A stretch of 64,000 bases of DNA from Davidsoniella eucalypti (taxonomy: Eukaryota; Ascomycota; Sordariomycetes; Microascales; Ceratocystidaceae). The translations under genes were made by a program, and so were the position numbers. Each line of letters begins with the position of its first letter. Positions within the stretch are counted from its first letter, which is position 1. The notes below the pieces were generated by a model. It saw nothing but the letters and a program-made list of their open reading frames with translations, did not search any database and was not told the origin of the DNA. The stretch spans positions 186,001-250,000 of the forward strand of contig RMBW01000033.1 in NCBI GenBank assembly GCA_004009845.1, written 5' to 3'. This document shows, in pieces, positions 9,025 through 17,837 of this stretch.

Positions 9025-10608
9025 CTAACAAATCCAAAGGGGACGACTAGTAGGGGAAACAACAATGCAGTAGTAGATCCTATTCTCCCAAGAAACCTCA
9101 GTAGCAGACTGATTTGTGTTAATTGATGGCTGACCAGAATTGTTCTGTGATTTCTTCTTTGACAAGGGTGCATCGGTAGATAGGTGATCAGATGTTTGCT
9201 TTTGTTTTTGGCTGGAGGGTAATGATGAGGCTAGTGATTTTGAACTTGGAGATATAGGTTGTCTGTCTTGATTGTGAAACCGGTGCCGTGGCGGAAACTC
9301 CAGGTGTTCTCGTAGCTCTTGGGTGGATGTGATTCGACAATGGGTTATCATCCCGTTCACACCCTCAACACCCCGTTCTTGTGCTAGCTTCAGGTGTTCG
9401 GCTTCCGGAGTCCGATTTTCCGGTACCCATGAAAACTTGGCAACATGTCCATTACTTGTGCTAAAGCATGTGGTTGCTTGGCAGATAGCTGCTGTCTGTG
9501 TTGAAATCAGCTTACTGAGTCTTATACTCAAGCCCTGTAGCTCAATATATTGATGCCCATCCACAGATTTGATAAATGTGTCTAGGCCCATGGCATCATC
9601 ATCCATCGTGGCATATCCAACAAGAGCTCGTGCAAATTGCTCTGGCACTTCATGAAAATCAAATAGACCTGAGCTATACGGACCTGACCGATCAAATACC
9701 CAGAGCTCCATTCTTGATCTATAGAGCAAGAAGCCATGAACAAACCTACGTGTAGGGTCATCACCAAAGATGCTGTGAACATAGCGTGTCAACTGAAGAA
9801 AATCCGCCTTGAATCTGCTTTTGTCATAAGATTGCCTGTACTCCCCAACAACAAGAACGTTCCTATAGCGAAAGGCGCTGTCTGCGATTGCACGTTTCTG
9901 GAAGAAGATATCCATTTGAACTTTTCGCCCTTCAAATTGGCTGACTGCCGTTGTAGTATATAACTTGTTTGGCGCAAGGGGGAAAGAATTATCTTGTAGT
10001 GAGCATAGCCACTTCCAGACGGCGTTCCCGCTGGCAATCGAAGGAAATGATGTCCATCTGTTATCATCATATGCTGCCATCACATTGTTCAACATCTTGT
10101 TCTGTTCCTCTGTCCAAGTTTCAGGGTTGAAGAATTTGTCATGGAAGCCACCGACACCACGAAACGTACAGTCCTCGATCTCCCTCTCAATACGTTGACC
10201 TGTTTCACTATCACAAATTCGACTAGAGCTAGCCTTGGTAGGTGGCTGGAGGCACAAATGGGTAGGCGGTGGGGGTGTTGGTGGGTTGGAGTTACGGATA
10301 ATGGCAAATACTGTAGCCCAAACTTCAATTTCGGAGGCTTTGTTGATGATATAATCAATGAGGGGTTTGAATTTGTCGATGTTTACAGCACCCTTGTCCA
10401 AGTCTGCTATTGTAGATGATATGGCTGCTCTTGCTTCAAATGCTTGTGCTGCGGGTGATCTAGCCAATAATACCAAAAAATTCAGAACAGCGACCTTTTG
10501 TTCAATCGCATTGATGTCAAAGTCTAGTAGTCGAGCTCTATGCGTAGCAAGAACATTATCAATAGGGTTCTTCTCGATGATATCGAGTTCTTTTTGAGTG
10601 AAATCCAT
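9025..10608 (-). CDS. FunK1-type protein kinase, truncated before the catalytic loop
   Basis: An open frame of 527 residues from the ATG at 10608 (MDFTQKELDIIEKNP). The conserved FunK1 N-lobe is clear: DPTRRFVHGFLLYRSRMELW then VFDRSGPYSSGLFDF, and later NRIYYCIVVSPTSRPL, the usual hinge region. The frame stops with TAG right there, so the HRD loop and DFG-like segment are missing and the product cannot be a normal kinase. A Ser/Lys-rich low-complexity insert (KSLASSLPSSQKQKQ) precedes the hinge. The frame is open further upstream; an in-frame ATG at 10698 exists. GTTTGT...CTAAC...TATAG between about 10620 and 10685 looks like a 5' UTR intron, which favours 10608. FunK1 genes are often multicopy in fungi. 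It may be a recently broken gene or an expressed regulatory fragment. Confidence 0.7.
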   Translation of the reverse strand: MDFTQKELDIIEKNPIDNVLATHRARLLDFDINAIEQKVAVLNFLVLLARSPAAQAFEARAAISSTIADLDKGAVNIDKFKPLIDYIINKASEIEVWATVFAIIRNSNPPTPPPPTHLCLQPPTKASSSRICDSETGQRIEREIEDCTFRGVGGFHDKFFNPETWTEEQNKMLNNVMAAYDDNRWTSFPSIASGNAVWKWLCSLQDNSFPLAPNKLYTTTAVSQFEGRKVQMDIFFQKRAIADSAFRYRNVLVVGEYRQSYDKSRFKADFLQLTRYVHSIFGDDPTRRFVHGFLLYRSRMELWVFDRSGPYSSGLFDFHEVPEQFARALVGYATMDDDAMGLDTFIKSVDGHQYIELQGLSIRLSKLISTQTAAICQATTCFSTSNGHVAKFSWVPENRTPEAEHLKLAQERGVEGVNGMITHCRITSTQELREHLEFPPRHRFHNQDRQPISPSSKSLASSLPSSQKQKQTSDHLSTDAPLSKKKSQNNSGQPSINTNQSATEVSWENRIYYCIVVSPTSRPLWIC

Positions 10609-12146
10609 ATTGGTATGTCTATACGAATATGGCTGGTTAGTCAAGGGATTCCTCAATTGAAGGTAGAAAGGAAAATGTAAACAAACCTCTTCCAGCATAA
10701 GCGGGTTTTTGCAGTAGGATGAATAGGAGAATGATGAATTGACGCAGGAAATATGGTAATGTTGAGGGTGTTTATTTCGGCGATATAGAAGTTGAGAAAT
10801 CGTGATAGGATGTACCTTTAAAATGTCCAAATAACAACAAATGGACTGCTTACAGATATATATTTATAGCAGTTAGCTTTAGCAAACATCTTCATAGCTC
10901 TATAGCTCCAAAAGATAAATGAATTAAAAAAAAATTGAAAAAAAAAGCTTTAGTAGTGGACGGGGCGGCAATGTTGAGATAAACAGTGAAGAACTGTAGT
11001 TATGTGACTAACTAACAAAGATTGTGATTGGAATTAAATGCCTAATGAAACTTCCCTCTCACTGAAGTCGGGAGAAGGCTGAAGTGGCTTTTACTACTAG
11101 GATGAATGCCTAGGTGAAAACTTTGGGAGACTTTAATTTATAGGCTACAATCCTCATATTTCAAGGCTTAGCAGTGTTCATCAAAAAGGTACATACATTT
11201 ACATAAACATACCTGCAGTTTCCAACCAAAGCCTCCTATTTATAGTTTTATTTGAAGGGTCACACTATTTATACAGCCCGTTTACACTATAAGTACATCC
11301 CATTTGGGGTATTTGTATTGTATTCTTTGTGACACCTTGAGAATGAAAAGAAAAAAAATTGGGAAAAGCCAAAGTCCGAATTTAGCCAGTAACTATGTAG
11401 ATGCTTTTAGTTGATGTTTTTTTCTGTTTGGGCTCTTGAACTAGTCATGCAAGGTTGTAAAAGCCCGAAGCTTGTGATTGGCTTGCTTTTCCCGCTCAAG
11501 GCCTCGGTTACAAACTAATAGAACTATGTAGTTGTAGGTGATATTAATGCTTATAAACTGGTCTATATCGGGGCAAAAACAATCTGTACCTTTATTTATT
11601 TTCATCAAAACTCCATATACATACTCATTATCTACCACTTTTAATCCATCATGAGTCTTCAACCCTTTGTTGTCATGTCGCCTACGATTACCCTTCCAAT
11701 ATTCAACTCTAGGGTTACTCAATCAATCACTCCTAAACCACATCCCTCATTTGATTCCGCAATTCATCACCCAGCATTCTGTACAACAAGATTGCGCCCA
11801 GCTTCGCCTAGCTCTACTACAAATCATTGCGATACATCAGCACTATCGGTTTCACCCGTGACGTTTGGGTACGCCTATGATACTTCATCTTCATCGCCGA
11901 AGAAACATTCAAGGACTTTTAGCAAGCTTTAAATCAACTATGTAGCTTGACAACTGAACTTGACAGAGTAACAGTGGCTATAATGGAAACAGGCTATAAT
12001 AAACTTGTTCATAATGTAAAGAGAAAAGAGTCGCTAAGAGGAGGGGGATATTTGGCAGTAAAGAAAGAAAAGACAAGGACAGGATAATATGGAAGTAGGA
12101 AGTTACACCGACAGTACACCGACAGTACTAGTACACCATGTATATA
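10609..12146. other. AT-rich intergenic region upstream of FunK1
   Basis: This is the presumed FunK1 promoter and leader, a possible 5' UTR intron at about 10620-10685, then AT-rich DNA down to the R-SNARE stop. A 93-codon frame at 11651-11932 (+) is open but low in complexity and has no recognisable motif. I see no supported gene. Confidence 0.45.
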
Positions 12147-12939
12147 CTAGACCCGTACAGCGAACACAATAAGCAGGATTATCAGAATGATGACGCCACC
12201 AATAGTTGCTATGAGTTTGATGTTCTTCCACCACATATCCCGTTTGAGCCCACGACTACGCACTCTGAACTCCTGGGCGCTACCACCAAGTCTATCCGTG
12301 CGATCGACGAGCAAATCCATTCTCTCGCCACGCTCCATAAGGCCCTCGATATTACGAGTCATGATACCACGGACATCGTCGATTTCCTGCTTAACCGAGT
12401 TAAGCGCATCATCACGGCCATTTTGCGACGTGCCAAAATCGACCAACAGAGTCTCAAGGTCTGTGTTGAAGCTGGCAGCGCCGTAGCTAGGCAGCTCACC
12501 GAAATCGAACGAGGATTCGGGAAATTGGGCGAGGAAGCGCTTGCGGATTTCGATGAGGTAGGCAAATGGTACCCGGCGTCCGAGAGACGATTCGGCGATC
12601 ACTAGGAAGGTTAGATTGCCGGTAGACGGATGGTCGGCGTGGTCGGTAGGCGCTTCGGCAATGTAGTGGATATGCGTCGAGCCATGGGTATAGGTGGACT
12701 TGTGCGATGTGGTGTGTTCGATCTTGGGCAAGATTAAGGACACTAGCGAAGATGCCTGTGAGGCTGCAGATGTTATGGCTTCGGACAGGATAGTGCTGTT
12801 GTAAGCAACACAGGCACTGTATTAATGCTACCAGTTAGCAGGCGGTTCAGCGGTAAACAGTGATCGGATATAGTTGTTTTTGGGTGGAGATATCATACTA
12901 TAGCAACGGCGTCGCGTTAGGGTTGGAGGAAGATGACAT
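12147..12939 (-). CDS. Longin R-SNARE, VAMP7/Nyv1-like
   Basis: Two exons (12899-12939 and 12147-12816) give 236 residues starting MSSSSNPNATPLLYACVAYN. The splice uses GTATGA and TACAG with a CTAAC branch site and restores the N-terminal strand of a longin domain. Residues about 14-125 form the longin domain. The SNARE motif is about 148-208, with the zero-layer arginine at residue 176 in NIEGLMERGERMDLL. A single C-terminal membrane anchor lies at about 215-235 (IATIGGVIILIILLIVF). It is a v-SNARE of the endosome/vacuole type, expected to pair with Qa, Qb and Qc SNAREs in fusion at the vacuole. Longin plus R-SNARE plus anchor could also fit Ykt6 or Sec22, but Ykt6 lacks a membrane anchor and the size fits VAMP7/Nyv1 best. 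It is divergent from Suv3. Confidence 0.88.
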
Positions 12940-13458
12940 TGTTGTTGGAATCTTGAACTGTACAAGCGATTGAAAAATATAGCGACTGAAAAAGAAAATA
13001 TTACAGGCTTTGGTGGTTTTACTGGTCGCAAAAGTGAGATGATATTTGATGAGAGTGGCTGAGCTTTTGATGGCGGTTTCGAAGAAATAATCACTGTCGC
13101 AAGGAAATAAAGAGCTAGGCACCGGGTCTCCAAATGGGAAAACTCCCCCAAAATTCCAGCCAAAAGCTAGGCTTAGGAACTATGACAGCATAGAAATCTC
13201 ATGGCGGGATGACAAGGCTGATAATTCTCCCACTTAAAACCGGGGCTAAAGTGCAAAGTGGGCATCACGTGTGATATCTCTAGCCCAATCATAGCCAAGC
13301 GCATTAGAGGTGGTCGCACAAGGCTATAGTAAGTTTTTTTTTTCCAAATTTGACTAGACTTTGTGAGAAGAGAAGCAGTGAGACTTTGCTCTTCTTCCCG
13401 TGCTTTTTTTTTCTTTTTCTTTTTCTTGTTCCCTCTTTTACCGTACTATGCCAACCCA
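12940..13458. promoter_or_regulatory. Shared divergent promoter region (R-SNARE / Suv3)
   Basis: This 0.5 kb lies between head-to-head genes. It holds a palindromic CACGTG E-box (13266-13271) and a CCAAT box (13285-13289) about 170-190 bp before the Suv3 ATG, then two pyrimidine/T tracts (13333-13345 and 13403-13440) typical of fungal core promoters and leaders. CACGTG is bound by bHLH factors in fungi; which factor acts here is unknown. Confidence 0.5.
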
Positions 13459-13477
13459 ATGCTTTTGGGATCTCTAA
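13448..13477 (+). promoter_or_regulatory. Short ATG frame overlapping the Suv3 start
   Basis: An ATG at 13448, with A at -3, opens a 9-codon frame (MPTQCFWDL, stop TAA) that overlaps the Suv3 ATG at 13459 in another frame. The Suv3 ATG has C at -3. If the transcript starts upstream of 13448, Suv3 must be reached by leaky scanning; otherwise the frame is irrelevant. Confidence 0.45.
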
Positions 13478-15801
13478 AACGTCTGTCCATCCAGGCGTCA
13501 AGCCTCGGTCGTTTAAGCAACTCTGGAAGATATGCCGTGATCCAGCATGGCAACGCTACTACTGGTCTAGGCCGGTCATTTTCACAGACTTTACCGCAGC
13601 AAAGATTGAAAAAGAAGGGAAAGAACATCCACATGCAAAAATTCAAGTTGCACGGTCATTATAGAAGTGACATAGACGACGAAGATATTCAACATGCCAT
13701 AGAGTCTGGCGAAGTACCGGAAAAACGTCCTCTGCCAAAATCAAAACACCAGCTATTCCACGATGTAATTCTGGTCAGCTTTGCCCGCATGGCACCTGGA
13801 AACGCCACATGGGAAAACATCTCGACCGAGTTTGGCTCGTTTGGAATCACAGATATGTCGCAGTACCTCAAAGAACGAGCTCTATTCCGAGCCGCCATCG
13901 ACAACTCCATGAAAGCTGCCATGCAGGGCATCAAGAATGGCAAAGAGAACCCTCTATACTACTCCTTGCGCCATGCCTTCATAAGAGAAGGTATGAAGGG
14001 TCTCCGGTCCGACCTCAGATATGCCTTCCAGATGTTCCTATTCCGGCACCACTTTTCGCCCTCCATCACGAGGCAACAGCATCAGCTCGCCGATCTTAGA
14101 TTCCCATGGGAATGGTTCCCAGCAACCCGTGCCATGCATAGAACCGTCCATCTTCACGTTGGGCCAACCAACTCCGGTAAGACTTATCATGCACTCAAGG
14201 CTCTAGAGGAAGCGCCCAGTGGCATCTACTGTGGCCCCCTCAGACTGCTGGCACACGAGGTCTACTCCAGACTCCAGGCCAAGGGAAAGTCTTGCGCTCT
14301 GTTGACTGGTGAAGAGCAACGGATACCTAAAGATGTGGATGACTACTATATCAGTTGCACAGTTGAGATGACGCCTCTCGGTAAGCCGGTTGATGTAGCG
14401 GTCATTGACGAGATTCAGATGATCAATGATATCGACAGAGGCTCCGGTTGGACGACAGCTTTCCTGGGTCTACAAGCCAAGGAACTCCATCTGTGTGGTG
14501 AAGAGCGCACTGTCGACATCATCAAATCGCTATGCAAAAGCATCGGCGACAAGGTCGTTGTCCACCGCTACAAGCGTCTGACCCCTCTGAAGGCTGCCGA
14601 CTACACCATCAACAAGGACTTTTCGAACCTCGGAAAGGGAGATTGTATCGTGGCATTCTCGCGTATGAACCTGCACATGATGAAAAAGTCTATCGAAGCT
14701 ACTACTGGCAAGCGCTGCGCCATCATCTACGGTAATCTGCCGCCAGAAGTTCGCGCCCAACAAGCCCTTCTATTCAACGAGCCCGACAACGATTACGACT
14801 ACCTTGTGGCCAGTGATGCCATCGGTATGGGTCTCAACTTGGAGATCAAGCGTGTCATTTTCGAGACTACGACTAAGCATGATGGATATTCATGGAGAAC
14901 GCTCACGGTTTCTGAACTACGTCAAATCGGTGGTCGTGCGGGTCGTTTCAAGACTGCCCGACAAGGCATGCTCAATGATGACTCGGAAGAAAGCAAAGTC
15001 GGTGTGGTCACTGCCATTGAATCCCAGGATCTACAAGTTGTGGCTAAGAACCTCTGGAAGGAGGCCGAGCAGATTACATCCGTATCTGTATTCCCTCCCG
15101 TATCCATCATCGAGAAGTTTGCCCACTACTTCCCCGCCAATACACCGCTCAAGTTTGTTCTACTGCGACTCAAGGCACTTGCATCTGTCTCTGGACGTTT
15201 CCAGCTCTTCATCAAGGATGAGCTACTAAATGTTGCCGAGCTTATCCAACCGTATCCTCTATCGATCCACGATCGGTGTGTGCTACTCACAGCGCCCGCC
15301 TACCTTCGCGATCCCCAGATGGTAGAGGTCATCAAAGCCATAGCTCGGTGTATCTCCGAGATGGGTAATGGTGGACTCCTAGACATCCCCGAGATTCCAC
15401 TTGCGCATCTCGACATGGAAGCAAAAGATATCAAGCCCGAAGAACAAGGCGAGTATCTCCGCAAACTGGAGTCCCTCCACGGCGCTATCGTTTTGTATCT
15501 CTGGGTCTCGTACCGTTTCTCGACTGTCTTTACTAGTCAGAAGATGGCCTTCCACATTCGCTCTCAAGTCCAGGAGAGAATCAATATGGCCTTGGTCAAC
15601 ATGACTTTCGAATCTCAGGATATCGAGCAGCGTAGAAAGGCCCAGCGTGTGCTTGCGCGCATCAGAGAACAGGAGAACAAGGAGCTTCTCGGTGAAGAAA
15701 AAGAAGATGATTCTGGGGAAATCGAAGAGGTGATGAGCTCACAAATCGATGGTTCTATTGTCCCTCCTCCTGCTTCTACTGTTGCTGCTCATGCTGTGTA
15801 A
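13459..15801 (+). CDS. suv3: Mitochondrial ATP-dependent RNA helicase Suv3
   Basis: Single exon, 780 residues from the first in-frame ATG; the frame extends upstream only through non-ATG codons. The N-terminus MLLGSLKRLSIQASSLGRLS is basic and amphipathic, fitting a mitochondrial targeting peptide. Helicase motifs: Walker A GPTNSGKT at 235-242, DEIQM (Walker B) at 317-321, ASDAIGMGLNL for the second RecA domain, and QIGGRAGR (motif VI) at 489-496. A C-terminal Suv3 domain follows (LCPIHDRC-like, here YPLSIHDRCVLLTAPAYLRD), then an acidic tail. Suv3 unwinds RNA with the RNase Dss1 in the yeast mitochondrial degradosome, so it should serve mitochondrial RNA turnover. The length matches the family. 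It is divergent from the R-SNARE and followed in the same direction by the UCH gene. Confidence 0.95.
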   Translation: MLLGSLKRLSIQASSLGRLSNSGRYAVIQHGNATTGLGRSFSQTLPQQRLKKKGKNIHMQKFKLHGHYRSDIDDEDIQHAIESGEVPEKRPLPKSKHQLFHDVILVSFARMAPGNATWENISTEFGSFGITDMSQYLKERALFRAAIDNSMKAAMQGIKNGKENPLYYSLRHAFIREGMKGLRSDLRYAFQMFLFRHHFSPSITRQQHQLADLRFPWEWFPATRAMHRTVHLHVGPTNSGKTYHALKALEEAPSGIYCGPLRLLAHEVYSRLQAKGKSCALLTGEEQRIPKDVDDYYISCTVEMTPLGKPVDVAVIDEIQMINDIDRGSGWTTAFLGLQAKELHLCGEERTVDIIKSLCKSIGDKVVVHRYKRLTPLKAADYTINKDFSNLGKGDCIVAFSRMNLHMMKKSIEATTGKRCAIIYGNLPPEVRAQQALLFNEPDNDYDYLVASDAIGMGLNLEIKRVIFETTTKHDGYSWRTLTVSELRQIGGRAGRFKTARQGMLNDDSEESKVGVVTAIESQDLQVVAKNLWKEAEQITSVSVFPPVSIIEKFAHYFPANTPLKFVLLRLKALASVSGRFQLFIKDELLNVAELIQPYPLSIHDRCVLLTAPAYLRDPQMVEVIKAIARCISEMGNGGLLDIPEIPLAHLDMEAKDIKPEEQGEYLRKLESLHGAIVLYLWVSYRFSTVFTSQKMAFHIRSQVQERINMALVNMTFESQDIEQRRKAQRVLARIREQENKELLGEEKEDDSGEIEEVMSSQIDGSIVPPPASTVAAHAV

Positions 15802-16477
15802 CGAACATGAAATCAAAAGCCCAGTCTAGCTTAGCTTAACTGGTCACGCCATGGTTGTTTCTATTTTCTTCATGTTCGTGGCTCTATTATGTATCAACAT
15901 TTTCTCTCGATCTCTTGCCTCTGCAATAATTGAGAGTTTTTTTTTTTCCTTCATTTTTCTTCGTATCTTGTTTTACCACCTCTTTTTTTTTTTGCACAGT
16001 TTTATTGTTATTTCCTCGAAATAACGAACATTACCTCCTACCATTTCTTTTTCTCCTGAATTCCTTGTACCTTGTTGCTGTATCAGTTCTATTTTGGTTT
16101 TATTCTTCCCCTCAAAAACGATTGAGATTTAGATTGTACGATAGATGAACGTTGTTTATAAATGACTAGAAAAGTCCTTTTTTTTTTTTTACGGATTTAT
16201 AACTGCATATAAATATTTTTGGTGAAAGAAGATTATGAAGTCATTGCTTAAGATCGCCCCCGCTTTTGTTTTTTCTTAGTATGAGGAAGTAGGCAAAATA
16301 AGAGGACGTCATTGCTCTATAATCAACCCGGCTTATAGCTCTTACAGTTGGTTAGTTTTGTGTTTATATCCATACAATAGCATCCAATTTTGCCTGCGAT
16401 ATATCTGCTTCACAGAAGCTTCGACTACTTTAACTCTTGTTCCATCCATTGTTTCAGGCCTATCGTCACAATTCACA
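15802..16477. other. Intergenic region between Suv3 and UCH
   Basis: This 0.7 kb holds the Suv3 3' UTR (T-rich, runs near 15937-15948, 15984-15994 and 16178-16190) and the UCH promoter and leader. No gene-like ORF is present. Confidence 0.5.
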
Positions 16478-17309
16478 ATGGCTTCTCCATCTGCTAAACT
16501 CGCCTTCGTGCCTCTCGAAGCCAACCCAGAGCTGATGACCGAGCTTCTTAGCTCGCTCGGTCTTAAGCCGACGATTGCGGTCCAGGACATCTACAGCATG
16601 ACCGATCCCGATCTTCTCAGCTTCATTCCACGTCCTGCCTATGCTCTCCTCCTCGTCTTCCCCATCTCGGAGCAATACGAGGCTCACCGTCAAGCGGAAG
16701 ACGCCAACGTGCCAGAATACAACGAAAGCGGCGACGAGGAGGTCGTTTGGTTTCCCCAGACCATCTCCAATGCCTGTGGCCTCATGGGTCTTTTGCATGC
16801 CGTGAGCAACGGTCCAGCCCGTGAAGCCATCAGTAAAGAAGCCCATCTTGTATATATATATATATACAAAAATGTCCTTGATCTTTCGAAGAGTTTTTTT
16901 TTTTTTAGAATGGTCGAAACAAACTAACCACGCAGCCTGACTCCTAGAACCAAACTCCACGCTGGATAGCTTCCTCAAGAAAGCCATCCCCCTCAAAGCC
17001 CGTGATCGGTACACGGTACTCGAGACAGACCAGTCTCTCTCCGAGTCTTACTCTGCTGCTGCTCAACAGGGCGCAACCGAGGCTCCCGACGCTACGGCAG
17101 ATGTAGATCTCCACTATGTCTGCTTCGTCAAGTCAAACGATGGTACGCTCTGGGAACTCGATGGCAGACGCAAAGGCCCTATCAAGCGAGCCCACCTCTC
17201 AGTTGACGAAGATGTTCTGAGCCCTAAAGCTCTAGAGAACGGGCCCCTCCAGCTACTTAAAGGCTCCGATGACCTCAGATTCAGCTGCATCGGACTGACT
17301 CCAGCATAA
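16478..17309 (+). CDS. Ubiquitin C-terminal hydrolase, UCH (peptidase C12) family
   Basis: Two exons (16478-16832 and 16948-17309) give 238 residues. The splice (GTAAAG ... CCTAG) restores the UCH segment PAREAIKPNSTLDSFLKKAI. Catalytic residues are visible: oxyanion Gln94 and nucleophile Cys100 in WFPQTISNACGLMGLLHA, His174 in DLHYVCFVK, and Asp190 in WELDGRRKGP. This is the small UCHL3/Yuh1 class, which releases ubiquitin (and in yeast Rub1/Nedd8) from small C-terminal adducts. The crossover loop is around residues 150-170. UCH37-type tails are absent, so a proteasome-bound role is unlikely. The 115-nt intron contains a TA repeat (16851-16866) and a T12-like run. The start context CACAATGG is good. 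It converges with the Ser-rich gene. Confidence 0.93.
16851..16866. repeat. (TA)n microsatellite in UCH intron
   Basis: Eight TA units lie inside the single UCH intron, followed 30 bp later by a poly-T run close to the branch site. This is likely to be length-polymorphic between strains. Confidence 0.8.
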
Positions 17310-17837
17310 GTCCATTCACTACATTGTTCGCGACAGTATCAAGAGTAATTTCGTGTAATCAAGTTTTATAATCAAATAGTTGTTATATTGTCCAAAGTAT
17401 CAGAAACTAAGGAACTGTTAATGGTATATCCCAAATATGTTTTTTTCCCTGGTCATCATAAATACGAAATAAATAAACAAAATAAAAAAGAAGTCAAATA
17501 GCCCACTACTCCAAACCCATAACAATCAGATAGTGACGTAACAGTCATAGCCATGTACTAACGAAGAAACGAAGAATATCCAAGCGAGCCTATATCTAGT
17601 CGTACTGTCTACTTGTCGTGTAAGACGGGAACCTAGAAGGCAAAGCATAAAAACTAAAATAGAGAAGCCACGTTCTGGTCAACTCTGAAAGAATAAAGAA
17701 AATAATTAACAAGAATATACAAATGAGATCATAAAAATAAAAAGAGAGACAGAGAGGGTATAGACGCGTGTGCAAAGCAAAATCATAACGATAAAAAATA
17801 AAAAAGCGTAATTGTGAAAATGGGACCAGCGTTTTGA
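17310..17837. other. Convergent 3' intergenic region
   Basis: This 0.5 kb between the stops of UCH and the Ser-rich gene is AT-rich with A-runs on the plus strand. It holds both 3' UTRs. No gene is seen. Confidence 0.5.

Noticed and set aside
10609..10830. N-terminal extension of the FunK1 frame
   Set aside because: The frame opens from a non-ATG codon; the segment includes a likely 5' UTR intron and has no FunK1-like sequence.
11651..11932. 93-codon plus-strand frame starting MSLQPFVVMSP
   Set aside because: Ser/Pro/His-rich with no motif, surrounded by AT-rich DNA; not enough to call a gene.
12138..12605. 155-codon plus-strand frame
   Set aside because: Antisense of the R-SNARE second exon.
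13363..13458. N-terminal extension of Suv3 with a Phe run
   Set aside because: It begins at a GTG codon and derives from the T-rich leader; the ATG at 13459 gives a good targeting peptide.
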